In this document: in pieces, positions 8,292 to 16,855 of the stretch
Position numbering within the stretch: position 1 is the stretch's first letter
Layout: the number at the start of each line of letters is the position of its first letter
Source of the DNA: G963676095 sp963676095
GTDB lineage: Bacteria > Bacteroidota > Bacteroidia > Bacteroidales > Prolixibacteraceae
DNA length: 64,000 nt
Assembly (NCBI GenBank): GCA_963676095.1
Contig: OY781040.1
Location: 806,001 to 870,000, forward strand
Reading direction: 5' to 3'
The notes under the pieces: model-generated
Databases searched by the model: none
What the model was told of the DNA's origin: nothing
Seen by the model: only the letters and a program-made list of their open reading frames with translations
Program-made: the position numbers and the translations under genes

Positions 8292-8318
8292 GGAAAAAAT
8301 ATTTGGGGAAAAGTTTAG
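8292..8318. other. Array-flanking motif, copy 1
   Basis: An A-run followed by TATTTGGGGAAAAG and TTTAG sits between array B and the 3' end of rpn. Nearly the same sequence occurs at 9914-9941 beside array C, with one inserted G and a T/C change. No known site type fits. Confidence 0.6.
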
Positions 8319-8326
8319 TTGCAAAG

Positions 8327-9307
8327 TTACAGCAAGTGGTTCCGTTTCAATACCTCGGTAATCTTGTCTTTCTCCCATCCCGTAACAGACTGGATCTGTT
8401 CGAGCGTTAAGCCGCTCTTCGAACCGTTTATTACAACCGTTTCCATGGCTGACTCATGACCTTCGGCCTTTCCTTCTGCCTTTCCTTCTGCCAAACCCTC
8501 TGCTTTCCCCTCTTCCTTTCCTTCTGCTTTCCCTTCTGCTTTCCCTTCTGCCAGACCTTCTGCCAGACCTTCCTTCCTGGCCTGCGCCTTTGCATAAGCC
8601 ATGATATTGGCATTGTCCCATTTCCGTTTTAGTTCCACATCATACATTTCTTTTTCCTCCTTACTCAAATTACTGTATTCTGCAATGTTGAACAATTTCT
8701 CAAAGATCGGTTTCCTCAGATACAGCGGGATCTTGTCCATCTTTGCCATATTCTTCAGTACGTATAACCAACGCTCCAGATCCGTTTCCAGTTCAGCTTC
8801 ACTTTTTACAAAGTTAAGCAATTCAATGAAAACAAAGCCGAACCCTTCATAAAAAACGTCGCCGCTCTCCCTGTTGCACAAGCAAATATCATGCAAATAC
8901 CGTTCTCCCGAACTGTCAGCCATTGTAAAGCCATCCAGCAAAACGATAACATAAACTTCCGTTATCGCATAGTTCCACAACTTGCGTTTTCCTTTGGGAG
9001 CCATGTCCGAGATTAACCGGCTGGCATAGTACAGCATACGTTGTTTTAAATTGCTCTGACTGCTTCGCTGGATTTCAATCAGAAAGGTCTCCCCGTCGTG
9101 TCCCGTACAGGTCAGGTCGAAGATCGCCCCGCCAATACTGTCGTTATCGCCGGGATATTCGTTTTTGTTGTAGACAAGGTCTAGGATCTGCTTACGGCCC
9201 CTGAAGATTTCATTCAGGAGGGCGATCAGCAAGTCTTTATTAGGTTCTGAACCAAAAATCTTTTTAAAGGCAAAGTCTACCAACGGGTCAATGTATGTAG
9301 AATTCAT
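8327..9307 (-). CDS. Rpn-family PD-(D/E)XK nuclease
   Basis: This 326-residue protein belongs to the recombination-promoting nuclease/putative transposase family (PDDEXK_2). It starts with the family opening DPLVDFAFKKIFG, followed by KDLLIALLNEIF. The nuclease core shows Asp64 in AIFDLTCTG and FLIEIQ at 76-80 (ExQ in place of ExK). Residues about 240-285 are a tandem AEGK/AEGL repeat, typical of the family, before a C-terminal helical segment LTLEQIQSVTGWEKDKITEV. Family members cut DNA and raise recombination, and some act in phage defence. The gene stands alone between arrays B and C, which may be coincidence. Confidence 0.9.
   Translation of the reverse strand: MNSTYIDPLVDFAFKKIFGSEPNKDLLIALLNEIFRGRKQILDLVYNKNEYPGDNDSIGGAIFDLTCTGHDGETFLIEIQRSSQSNLKQRMLYYASRLISDMAPKGKRKLWNYAITEVYVIVLLDGFTMADSSGERYLHDICLCNRESGDVFYEGFGFVFIELLNFVKSEAELETDLERWLYVLKNMAKMDKIPLYLRKPIFEKLFNIAEYSNLSKEEKEMYDVELKRKWDNANIMAYAKAQARKEGLAEGLAEGKAEGKAEGKEEGKAEGLAEGKAEGKAEGHESAMETVVINGSKSGLTLEQIQSVTGWEKDKITEVLKRNHLL
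8450..8573 (-). repeat. Short-period coding repeat in rpn
   Basis: The DNA encoding the AEGKAEGK tract is built of 12-bp blocks (plus-strand CCTTCTGCCTTT-like, with variants). In-frame expansion or contraction by slippage would change tract length without frameshift, since 12 is a multiple of three. Confidence 0.6.
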
Positions 9308-9414
9308 GTTTATAAATTGTTTGATTGGATGTAAAGGTAAATTTTGTTATCAAAATATCAAAAAATAAATGCACTATTGATAAAAATAAAAAACAAATTT
9401 CAGTGCAGTGCTAA

Positions 9415-9830
9415 TTGTTATGGAGATACGGTTATTCTCGGACCGGATTGTATTTCTTAACCGTCTGTGTAAAAAAAACGAACCTGTTTGTTGGGCCAGA
9501 TACACAACGAAAAAATGCAATTGAACAATGCCGGTCGGATGGAGGAACAGAGGGTACCGGGAAATTGAAAATAAATATCCCGGCAAACGGTGCCATGAAA
9601 TGATGGTTATACCCAATCCTGTTCATTGTATTATCCAAAATACGGATAATCATAATACATGAATCGGACGTATACCGGGGCGCACGTAGAGACGCACGGC
9701 CATGCGTCTCTACAACAACAACCGTCACCACCATCACAACAATTACCATTCATCTGGAAACAAAAATCAATATCTTCATTGATCGGAGAATTCAAATCGG
9801 CAATAAATTTTCAAAAGTTACGCTTATAAT
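9415..9830 (+). pseudogene. REP-associated tyrosine transposase (RAYT) remnant
   Basis: Three frames together spell a decayed Y1 transposase of the RAYT type. YSRTGLYFLTVCVKK (from 9430) is followed by EIENKYPGKRCHEMM and VIPNPVHCIIQNTDN (about 9558-9650), then by SISSLIGEFKSAINF (about 9770-9818). Family members read YxxRGAYFxTxCxxxR, MPNHVHxII and SLxSFVxGFKSxxT at these places. The HUH motif is damaged (H to P), and there is a stop and two frame changes, so it cannot be active. The palindrome inside it is typical of the repeats such transposases act on. Confidence 0.75.
9686..9713. repeat. REP-like palindrome
   Basis: GTAGAGACGCA and TGCGTCTCTAC form a perfect 11-bp stem around CGGCCA. 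GTAGxGxCGCAxGGCC palindromes of this kind are widespread repeats in environmental bacteria, and here one lies within the RAYT remnant. Confidence 0.8.
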
Positions 9831-9905
9831 CCATTTGTCTTATACGTGTAATCCAAGTGAGTTATACGTGTAATGCAACTGGGTTACACGTATAATGTTT
9901 ATTAT
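9818..9905. repeat. 22-bp-period degenerate array C (4 units)
   Basis: Units start at 9818, 9840, 9862 and 9884. Units 2 and 3 are 19/22 identical and share TTATACGTGTAAT. Unit 4 has TTACACGTATAAT and unit 1 has TTACGCTTATAAT. The array begins at the end of the RAYT remnant and is followed by TTCGG and the same TATTTGGGGAAAAG motif seen near array B. Confidence 0.75.
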
Positions 9906-9913
9906 TTCGGCGC

Positions 9914-9941
9914 AGAAAAAAGTATTTGGGGAAAAGCTTAG
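9914..9941. other. Array-flanking motif, copy 2
   Basis: GAAAAAAG, TATTTGGGGAAAAG and CTTAG follow array C by nine bases. Compare with 8292-8318 next to array B. Confidence 0.6.
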
Positions 9942-9953
9942 CCGGAAGTTTAC

Positions 9954-9987
9954 AAAAAAAAAGGATAACGGCCACAGACCGTTATCC
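9954..9987 (-). terminator. Rho-independent terminator of the polysaccharide operon
   Basis: On the minus strand, GGATAACGG (complement of 9979-9987) pairs with CCGTTATCC (complement of 9963-9971) around a 7-nt loop. It is followed by nine U residues (A-run 9954-9962 on the plus strand). It lies about 130 bp downstream of the last gene of the locus. Confidence 0.88.
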
Positions 9988-10114
9988 CATAAAAATCCCT
10001 ATGAACATATCAGTAAATAAATGTCCTCAACATATGTTTTTTCCACAGCCAGGCCATTTTATACTTTTACTTACCCGTAAAAGAGACTTGCCAAAATCAT
10101 TAAGGCACCCAGGT

Positions 10115-11518
10115 TTATTGTCCGTCTCCCACAATCATCACTTTAACCGTTTGCATGATAATTTTAAAATCCAACATTAACGACCAATTATCAATATATT
10201 GCATATCAAGTCTCATCCATTCGTCGAACCCGATATTGTTCCTTCCTGAAACCTGCCAAATGCACGTGATGCCCGGACGCATACTAAGCCGCCGGTTGTG
10301 CCACCGCTCGTATTGTTCCACTTCAGACGGGATCGGCGGCCTGGGGCCAACAACAGACATGTCCCCGCTTACCACGTTAAAAAACTGGGGAAGTTCATCC
10401 AGTGAAACTTTCCGGAGAAACCGCCCGACCCTTGTAACACGGGGATCCATTCTGATCTTGAAGACAGGTCCTGCCTGCTCATTTTGATCCAGCAACTGCT
10501 GCCTGAGCGCTTCGGCATTCACAACCATTGTCCGGAATTTAAAACAACTAAACCGGCGACCGTTCAAGCCAACCCGTTCCTGCAAAAAGAAAACAGGTCC
10601 TCCATCATCCAGCTTTATGGCAATTGCAATAATCAAAAAAACAGGAGATGCCACAATAATGACAAACAGAGAAAAGACAAAATCAAAAATCCGTTTGATT
10701 TTTAATGCCAGATAGTTCTCCGGGGTAGTCCGGAAAACAAAAAAAGGCATATCGTTAAAAAATGAAAATCCGGACCTCATACTTGCTTCCACCAGAATAC
10801 CAGCCTTGAGCCTGAATACAACCCCAATTTCAGCGCAAGACCTGACCATTTCCTGTATCTCGCCCTGATCCAATACCCCTTTACAATAAAAAACCTCATC
10901 AATAGCGTCTTTCGCCAGGATTTCATCGATATGGGCCTCAGCCGGAAGGATCGTAACTTCCTTTTTAAAATCATTTTTTATTTTTGTGCTCGACGTTACA
11001 ATTCCCCAAACCTTATACCCCCAGTCTTTTGTGTACAGTAATTTTTTTATATAGTCTTCCGACATATCATCGGCAATAATTAAAATCTGACGGATGTTGT
11101 ACCCCCTGCGCCGAAAAAATTTCATCGTACGGAAAAATGTCAGTTTAAAAATCAACAACAGGCAAAGATCAAGAATGGCAAACCAGACCAGAACATCCAA
11201 CGTAAGCTGCTTTGCGCCCCAGAATAAAGAGACCAACGCAAGTATGCTGGTCCCGATCCCTACTAATTTGGCGTATTTCAAATAAAAATAAAAATAACGC
11301 TGGGCCCGGGCGAGCTGGTTTAACCCACTGTATTCCAAAAGCAACCACCACAAGGGAACAATGAAAGTCAAAAAGAAAATGCATTCTCTCGATTTCAAAA
11401 TTTTTCCCGGGCTAAGCCCGTAAATAACCGCCCAAACCATAAAGAATGAGAATACAGTCAGTGTTGTTTGTATTACCAGGCTGATCCTGGATATCACATG
11501 TTCACGTTCCTTAATCAT
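10115..11518 (-). CDS. Polyprenyl-phosphate sugar-1-phosphate transferase (WcaJ-like)
   Basis: This membrane enzyme moves a sugar-1-phosphate from a UDP-sugar onto undecaprenyl phosphate, the first step of repeat-unit assembly. The 467-residue protein has several N-terminal membrane segments, a central nucleotide-binding-like region, a further membrane segment (FVFSLFVIIVASPVFLIIAI) and the conserved C-terminal catalytic domain: ERVGLNGRRFSCFKFRTM, RVGRFLRKVSLDELPQFFNV and SVVGPRPP. It is the last gene of the minus-strand locus, followed by a strong terminator. WcaJ-like members usually use glucose-1-phosphate, but the sugar cannot be read from sequence. Confidence 0.93.
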   Translation of the reverse strand: MIKEREHVISRISLVIQTTLTVFSFFMVWAVIYGLSPGKILKSRECIFFLTFIVPLWWLLLEYSGLNQLARAQRYFYFYLKYAKLVGIGTSILALVSLFWGAKQLTLDVLVWFAILDLCLLLIFKLTFFRTMKFFRRRGYNIRQILIIADDMSEDYIKKLLYTKDWGYKVWGIVTSSTKIKNDFKKEVTILPAEAHIDEILAKDAIDEVFYCKGVLDQGEIQEMVRSCAEIGVVFRLKAGILVEASMRSGFSFFNDMPFFVFRTTPENYLALKIKRIFDFVFSLFVIIVASPVFLIIAIAIKLDDGGPVFFLQERVGLNGRRFSCFKFRTMVVNAEALRQQLLDQNEQAGPVFKIRMDPRVTRVGRFLRKVSLDELPQFFNVVSGDMSVVGPRPPIPSEVEQYERWHNRRLSMRPGITCIWQVSGRNNIGFDEWMRLDMQYIDNWSLMLDFKIIMQTVKVMIVGDGQ

Positions 11519-11696
11519 AATGAAAACATTTAGAAAATTACGCTAACAAGCAGTCAGGCACAAATTGGATTATCCACCTATCTATAGCGGTCTGCCGGAA
11601 ATGATATATAATCGCATTCCACTTTAACACATTCGAAAAATCAGGGAAAGTAATCTTGGCTTATTCATTGCTTACAAGGGAAAATATCTTCGCCTT

Positions 11697-12827
11697 TCAT
11701 TCGTTTTTCAGGAGTGATACATCCCGGGGAATAAGCCGGCTTAAATCGGCTGCCATCATTTCTTCCAAAACATCTGTGAAATGATATTCCGGAGTCCACC
11801 CCAATAAAGTTTTTGCCCGGCTATAATCACCGACAAGAAAAATAGGATGATCATTTCCCCGTCGAACCGGACGAACAACAGCCTTATCTGCACACAAGAA
11901 ATCATGAACTTCCGGATCAATCAGTCTGGATTCTACAAAACTTAAAAATTCGCGGCCCACTCTTTCAGTAAATAACGAAACATCGATATCGATCAGAAAA
12001 CCTCTTCGCTTCCCGTCATTCCCTTCAAAAAACCGGATTGTCATTCCCAGATAACTGGCCGCATGAAAAATAAAAATCTCGCCACTGGCAGACACGCCGG
12101 TAGCAAGGATATAATCATTCGCAGGTGTATTACAAACAGACTTACATACCCCTCTTACATAATCTCTTACGCTACCACAATCTCTTTTTACGGACAAATC
12201 GTCAGTTTCCAGGAATTCCTGGTCCCCTGTTGCAAACCGGCATAAACCAGCTGTAATAAACCGGGGAAAAGCAGTTTCAGGCTGAAACGGAGAGAAAGGG
12301 CCAAACAAAATGCAATTAACAGCATGAAGATGATACCGTTCCCTGTATTCTTTTACCAACCTGTATCCTTTCAGTAGGGGCTGTATCCAGTCTGATTCTT
12401 CGGAGAAACAAGAACCTTCGTCCAAAGGCAACAAATCAGGCATCCCATACAAAAGTTCTGGCAGAGCATGAAGAAATGCAGGCCTGGGTTCAATTTGCGC
12501 AATAAAAAACAATAGTTTCCGGATAAAGCCGTCATAACCGGCAAAATGGCCTTCATCATCCGGATGAATCTGATCCTCTATGTTAACGGGTTCCAGACAA
12601 TAAATTTCATGAGGCTGAAAAGCAGAAATAATTTGTTCAGCTAAATGCCCTTCATGAAATTCCAGACGGACAACTTTCTCAACTCGGGCATCAATAGGGG
12701 CAAGATCCGGTTTAATTCCGTAACCACTACGATAGGTCCCCCACACCTGATATTCCATATTAACCAGATAATCAGAAAGGTAATACCCCATTTGCCCGTT
12801 TATTCCCAGAATTAAAGCCTTTTTCAT
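11697..12827 (-). CDS. GDP-mannose 4,6-dehydratase-like protein, degenerate active site
   Basis: This 376-residue short-chain dehydrogenase-fold protein is clearly a paralog of the GMD encoded at 13936-15093. It shares the nucleotide-binding start (LILGINGQMGYYLSDYL against LITGITGQDGAYLSEFL), KRDCGSVRDYV against KRDWGHAKDYV, and a C-terminal TLLGWTPEYHF against TMLGWEPKYDL. The catalytic segment STSELYG is replaced by ALPELLYG, losing the catalytic Thr. The Tyr-Lys pair survives as YRLVK. It may be inactive, act on another sugar nucleotide, or partner the true GMD. Confidence 0.75.
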   Translation of the reverse strand: MKKALILGINGQMGYYLSDYLVNMEYQVWGTYRSGYGIKPDLAPIDARVEKVVRLEFHEGHLAEQIISAFQPHEIYCLEPVNIEDQIHPDDEGHFAGYDGFIRKLLFFIAQIEPRPAFLHALPELLYGMPDLLPLDEGSCFSEESDWIQPLLKGYRLVKEYRERYHLHAVNCILFGPFSPFQPETAFPRFITAGLCRFATGDQEFLETDDLSVKRDCGSVRDYVRGVCKSVCNTPANDYILATGVSASGEIFIFHAASYLGMTIRFFEGNDGKRRGFLIDIDVSLFTERVGREFLSFVESRLIDPEVHDFLCADKAVVRPVRRGNDHPIFLVGDYSRAKTLLGWTPEYHFTDVLEEMMAADLSRLIPRDVSLLKNE

Positions 12828-12871
12828 TATAACCTGCTAAATATCAAAACTCACTGTTAATCAGCAAGTAT

Positions 12872-13681
12872 TTATCGTGGTGCCCAAATCTTATATCCCT
12901 GTTTTCTTTGCCAAACAGGGATTATAACTCCAACCATTAAGCGCGGCACAACGTCCATCGTGTGTATTTCTTTTCCTGAAGAATAATAATTATGTACTGC
13001 ATCCACACAGTTATAATTTACAAAATCCAAATTCAACCCTACTGACAATTTCCAGTCATGATGAAGATTGATCTCTGTACCGCCGCCGCAACTATACTGC
13101 CCGATAACAGCAGCTGGCCGTGCAGGGTCTCCCTTTCCTTTTTCGAAGATCAGGCTTGCCTCTCCTGCCGGAGGATTTTTATATCGCAACTCGGTGGAAA
13201 GAACATTCAATCCGGCCTGTAATTCGAGGTAAGGATTTAAACTCAGTTTCTTGTATTCCGGCTTGGTAAATTTCCATAAATAATAGCGTATCCCAACCAT
13301 CATAGCCCCCATATCGGTCTTGTATTCAACCGGGGCCTTAACAAAATCTTCGAAATCGCTGTTCTTTCCAATGGCCGAAAAAGCAGGGTTATCATTATCT
13401 CCTGTAAAATGGTAAAAATACATGTCCAAAGACGGTTTCCAGTGGAGCCTCACTGTTCTCGACAGGGAAAGCCCGAATGTATAACCGGGTTTATGATTAA
13501 ATTCATTAGGAAGCTTGGAGGTGAGTCCCCTCATCTCAAAGAGGAGCCCGCATGTTCCAAACTGGCCGGAGACTTCCCATTTATTGGGAAAATAAGAACC
13601 GGCTGGAGAAGCTGCATTTACAGAATCCGAAAGGAAACCTAACCACAATACAAAATATATAATAAAAAGATTTTTTCTCAT
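12872..13681 (-). CDS. Outer-membrane beta-barrel-like protein
   Basis: The 269-residue product has a signal peptide (FIIYFVLWLGFLSDSVNAAS) and alternating aromatic strands such as KPSLDMYFYHF, GAMMVGIRYYLWKF, LNPYLELQAGLN and WKLSVGLNLDFVNYN. This is the pattern of a small outer-membrane barrel. It lies between the two dehydratase genes of the polysaccharide locus. The specific role is unknown; a locus-linked surface or export accessory protein is a guess. Confidence 0.65.
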   Translation of the reverse strand: MRKNLFIIYFVLWLGFLSDSVNAASPAGSYFPNKWEVSGQFGTCGLLFEMRGLTSKLPNEFNHKPGYTFGLSLSRTVRLHWKPSLDMYFYHFTGDNDNPAFSAIGKNSDFEDFVKAPVEYKTDMGAMMVGIRYYLWKFTKPEYKKLSLNPYLELQAGLNVLSTELRYKNPPAGEASLIFEKGKGDPARPAAVIGQYSCGGGTEINLHHDWKLSVGLNLDFVNYNCVDAVHNYYSSGKEIHTMDVVPRLMVGVIIPVWQRKQGYKIWAPR

Positions 13682-13854
13682 TTTTATTATTTTCTGATTT
13701 TCTGACTATTACAAAACTATCAAAAAATAGAAAGCTCATGCGGAAATAAAATTCTTTTATTCCTCTTTATGGAATGTCAGGAGCAAACTAATTCCGGTCA
13801 AATAAACCAAGCCCTGAGTTTCTCCTGACATCCTTCAGACAGGCATCAGGAGAA

Positions 13855-13898
13855 AAATCTGCTTGCCCCTTATGTTATTACTAACGACAAGCAGATTT
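13855..13898 (-). terminator. Hairpin after gmd, probable terminator
   Basis: AAATCTGCTTG (13855-13865) and CAAGCAGATTT (13888-13898) form an 11-bp stem. On the minus strand the descending arm runs into TTTTT. It lies about 38 bp after the gmd stop. A second inverted pair, TTTCTCCTGA / TCAGGAGAAA (13819-13855), follows directly. The operon may therefore be segmented here. Confidence 0.65.
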
Positions 13899-13935
13899 AT
13901 TGAACAGATCAAGATCGAATCAATAAATTTTTTGC

Positions 13936-15093
13936 TTACTCAAAATAATTCAGGATCCGGTACCCACCGTCTTTCAGCCAGGTTTCCTTTTTCATCAGGG
14001 TGATATCCGAAGCCATCATGTCTGCAATAAGCGCAGGCAAATCATACTTGGGTTCCCACCCGAGCATGGTTTTCGATTTGGTCGGATCTCCGATTAGCAG
14101 GTCAACCTCCGTCGGCCTGAAATACGCCGGATCGACCCCGACAACCAGTGGTGAGGAGCTAATCCGTTCCTTTAAGCCTTCAAGATATTTTTCTCCGACT
14201 TTGCTGCTGAATACCTTTTCATCAACAGCCGTCAGATAACCTTTTTCATCAGCACCCTCTCCTTTAAACGCAATCTCGATACCGACCTCACCCGCTGCCA
14301 TGCTGATAAAATCGCGGATAGTCGTAGTAATCCCTGTCGCAATTACATAATCGCTTGGCTTTTCCTGCTGAAGGATCAGGTACATGGCTTTCACATAATC
14401 TTTGGCATGTCCCCAGTCACGTTTACTGGAAAGGTTCCCCATATAAACCTCATCCTGCAGTCCAAGTGCGATACGGCTAATAGCCCGGGTTACCTTTCTG
14501 GTTACAAATGTTTCCCCCCGTATTGGCGATTCGTGATTGAATAAAATCCCGTTACTGGCATGCATCCCGTAAGCTTCACGGTAATTTACAGTAATCCAGT
14601 AACCATACAACTTGGCCACGGCATAAGGGGACCGGGGATAAAAAGGGGTCGTTTCCTTTTGGGGTACCTCCTGCACCAAACCATACAACTCGGAAGTGGA
14701 TGCCTGATAGATCCGTGTTTTTTTTGTCAACCCAAGCAGCCTTACCGCCTCCAAAATTCTCAATGTACCTATTCCATCGGCATTTGCCGTGTATTCCGGG
14801 GTATCGAAACTAACCTTGACATGACTCATGGCAGCCAGGTTATAAATCTCGTCGGGCTGTACCTCCTGGATAATCCGGGTAAGGTTCATACTGTCGGTCA
14901 GGTCTCCATAGTGAAGGATCAGGTTACGGTTCTCCACATGCGGGTCCTGGTACAAATGATCGATCCTGTCTGTATTAAACAGGGATGACCTTCGCTTCAG
15001 CCCGTGTACGATATATCCCTTTTTAATCAGGAACTCAGAAAGGTAAGCACCATCTTGACCGGTAATTCCGGTGATTAAAGCAATCTTAGTCAT
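13936..15093 (-). CDS. gmd: GDP-mannose 4,6-dehydratase
   Basis: This enzyme converts GDP-mannose to GDP-4-keto-6-deoxymannose, the precursor of GDP-fucose, GDP-rhamnose, GDP-perosamine and related sugars. The 385-residue protein has the family features: GITGQDGAYL at 9-18, DLTDSMNL near 64, the catalytic ASTSELYG (Thr133, Glu135) and YAVAK (Tyr157, Lys161), GILFNHESPIRGETFVTRKV, and RDWGHAKDYV. No fcl, rmd or perosamine transaminase lies in the window, so the final sugar is undetermined. It may be completed by enzymes elsewhere or by the paralog at 11697. Confidence 0.95.
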   Translation of the reverse strand: MTKIALITGITGQDGAYLSEFLIKKGYIVHGLKRRSSLFNTDRIDHLYQDPHVENRNLILHYGDLTDSMNLTRIIQEVQPDEIYNLAAMSHVKVSFDTPEYTANADGIGTLRILEAVRLLGLTKKTRIYQASTSELYGLVQEVPQKETTPFYPRSPYAVAKLYGYWITVNYREAYGMHASNGILFNHESPIRGETFVTRKVTRAISRIALGLQDEVYMGNLSSKRDWGHAKDYVKAMYLILQQEKPSDYVIATGITTTIRDFISMAAGEVGIEIAFKGEGADEKGYLTAVDEKVFSSKVGEKYLEGLKERISSSPLVVGVDPAYFRPTEVDLLIGDPTKSKTMLGWEPKYDLPALIADMMASDITLMKKETWLKDGGYRILNYFE

Positions 15094-15209
15094 ATGTCGG
15101 TATTTTATGGAAACTAAAGTATCCTAAATTGATGAAAAATCATATACGTCAGAAAACACGCATCTTACATTTAACGTTATGTTATCAAAAAATCGGGAAG
15201 ACAACTTTT

Positions 15210-15938
15210 TCAGGCAGCTTTATCCTTCACCCTTGAAGGAGCAAACTTCTCCATCATTACGGACCAGATAAATTTAACGTTCCCGGTCATATACCTGTTC
15301 CACATTCTCCCCGGTTCCCTGATAAAACGGTAAAACCATTCAAGGCCGGCCCCGATCATCCATTCCGGCGCCCTGTTTATCGTTCCGGCGTAAAAATCGA
15401 AAACAGCCCCGATGCAGCATATATGTCCCGCATCCATTTCATTCAGGTGCAAAAACGCCCATTTTTCCTGTTTAGGGGCCGTCATGCCGATAAATAAAAC
15501 ATCAGGGTTAAAAGTATTGATTTTATTAATCATTTCATCGCTCTCTTCTGTCGAAAATTCCATTTTAAAGGGAGGAGAGAAAGTTTCCACCTGAACATTG
15601 GGAAAATCATTTTTTGCCCGGGCTTTAATTTTTTCAAGAGTAGGCCACGTGCTCCCCAGAAAAAAACATTTTCCACCCTTTTTTTGTAACCGCTTCATCT
15701 CGTAGAAAAACAAGTCCGCCCCGGCAATTTTTTTTATCCTCTTACCGGTCAGCCACCGGATAGCCCAGACAATGCTGATCCCGTCCGGTATTAACACATC
15801 GCTTTTCAACAAAGCCTCTTTAAATACAGGATCAGATCCCGTAACATTATACGAATGGGCATTGATTGTATTGATAAGGACTTTGCCTTCATCTACATCA
15901 GCTAATGACTGATCATAAACACTAAATTTCTGCAACAT
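15210..15938 (-). CDS. WecG/TagA/CpsF-family glycosyltransferase
   Basis: This GT26 enzyme adds a sugar, often an N-acetylmannosaminuronate or N-acetylmannosamine residue, to a lipid-linked intermediate. The 242-residue protein carries the family blocks INTINAHSYNVT, LIPDGISIVWAIRWL, KCFFLGSTW and LFIGMTAPKQEKWA (the GxPxQExW motif). A membrane-associating C-terminus follows (MIGAGLEWFYRFIREPGRMWNRY, shown in part). Its placement before gmd and the WcaJ-like enzyme fits a transferase acting early in repeat-unit assembly. Confidence 0.9.
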   Translation of the reverse strand: MLQKFSVYDQSLADVDEGKVLINTINAHSYNVTGSDPVFKEALLKSDVLIPDGISIVWAIRWLTGKRIKKIAGADLFFYEMKRLQKKGGKCFFLGSTWPTLEKIKARAKNDFPNVQVETFSPPFKMEFSTEESDEMINKINTFNPDVLFIGMTAPKQEKWAFLHLNEMDAGHICCIGAVFDFYAGTINRAPEWMIGAGLEWFYRFIREPGRMWNRYMTGNVKFIWSVMMEKFAPSRVKDKAA

Positions 15939-16246
15939 AACATTAGACTTCTTTTATCAGATTTCAAAACAAATGTTATTGGATTAGAATACTTTTAAAA
16001 AGACTTTTCATCAAAAAAAACGGAATGAATTTATCATAAGAAAACAATATGATCCTTAATAAATAAGTCAGAGCAAAACGATAACTACTTTAATTACTAA
16101 AATATAAACGAAGTACCGGATTTCACAATCTTTCACACTTATGTTTATTATATACAAACAGACCACATACACAAAGAATGTTAACAAATATAAAACTTGC
16201 CACTAGTTCCTTTTTATAGCAGGGAAGTTCATTTTACAAAAATTTT
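15939..16246. other. Intergenic, no gene seen
   Basis: This is AT-rich sequence upstream of the WecG-like gene and downstream of a transposase remnant. No coding frame or clear promoter was found. Confidence 0.5.
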
Positions 16247-16520
16247 TTAAGTACATGCCAAAAATTTAAAAATACCCATATCAGTCTGATAATAAACATT
16301 TAGAAGAACGGATGCGATAAAGGACAGTCCGTATTTAAAGATAGACCTGGCTTTATTTCCATGCTTCTTGAGTTTAATTGGCTTCACATGGTTGTGTTGG
16401 TACTCACCCGCCTTATAAGCCAATGTAAAAGCAACAATTACCAGGACCAATAATTTTTCAATCCTTTTTATGTTAGACAAATTCATATCTTCAATATTAA
16501 ACCCACTCGATTTCAGGGCA
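16247..16520 (-). pseudogene. IS4-family transposase C-terminal remnant
   Basis: The frame reads VFYALKSSGFNIEDMNLSN, IKRIEKLLVLVIVAFTLAYK, HVKPIKLKKHGNKARSIFKY and ends FKFLACT. This matches the last ~85 residues of IS4-family transposases, with the LFxALKSxGFN...HITxPxRI block, KHGRRAKSxFKYGL and KFLSCT. The catalytic part is absent. The reading extends upstream of the Met at 16486 in the same frame. It is unrelated in sequence to the intact IS4 at 4614-6092. Confidence 0.75.
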
Positions 16521-16855
16521 TAAAAGACCGAATCAGGCGAAGGGAAGAGGCCGTATCAGCCCTGACGTCAAATACTAAGCCAAACTCCTATAAAAACAAT
16601 CGCTTACACCTCTTATAGTGCACTAATAAAAAAACAAAGAACCTCACTCTGACCAAATTCGCCGAGGAACAGGCATGGAAAATATAAACTAATTCGCTAC
16701 TTTTACTCTCTACCATGGATATCATACTTCGAACAAAAGACGTGAGAATATACTCTACAAAGCGCTGGTATTCATCATATTACACAATCAAACTTAAAAT
16801 TACTTAACTGATAATCATTTATTTATTTTTCTTGTCATGTACTAAAAGAAATTCT
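16521..16855. other. Intergenic, no gene seen
   Basis: I see no coding frame between the transposase remnant and the acyltransferase gene. The stretch marks a compositional change: genes from here to about 32 kb are markedly AT-rich. Confidence 0.5.

Noticed and set aside
9432..9749. Minus-strand 105-codon ORF
   Set aside because: It is antisense to the RAYT remnant; the plus-strand frames carry the family motifs.
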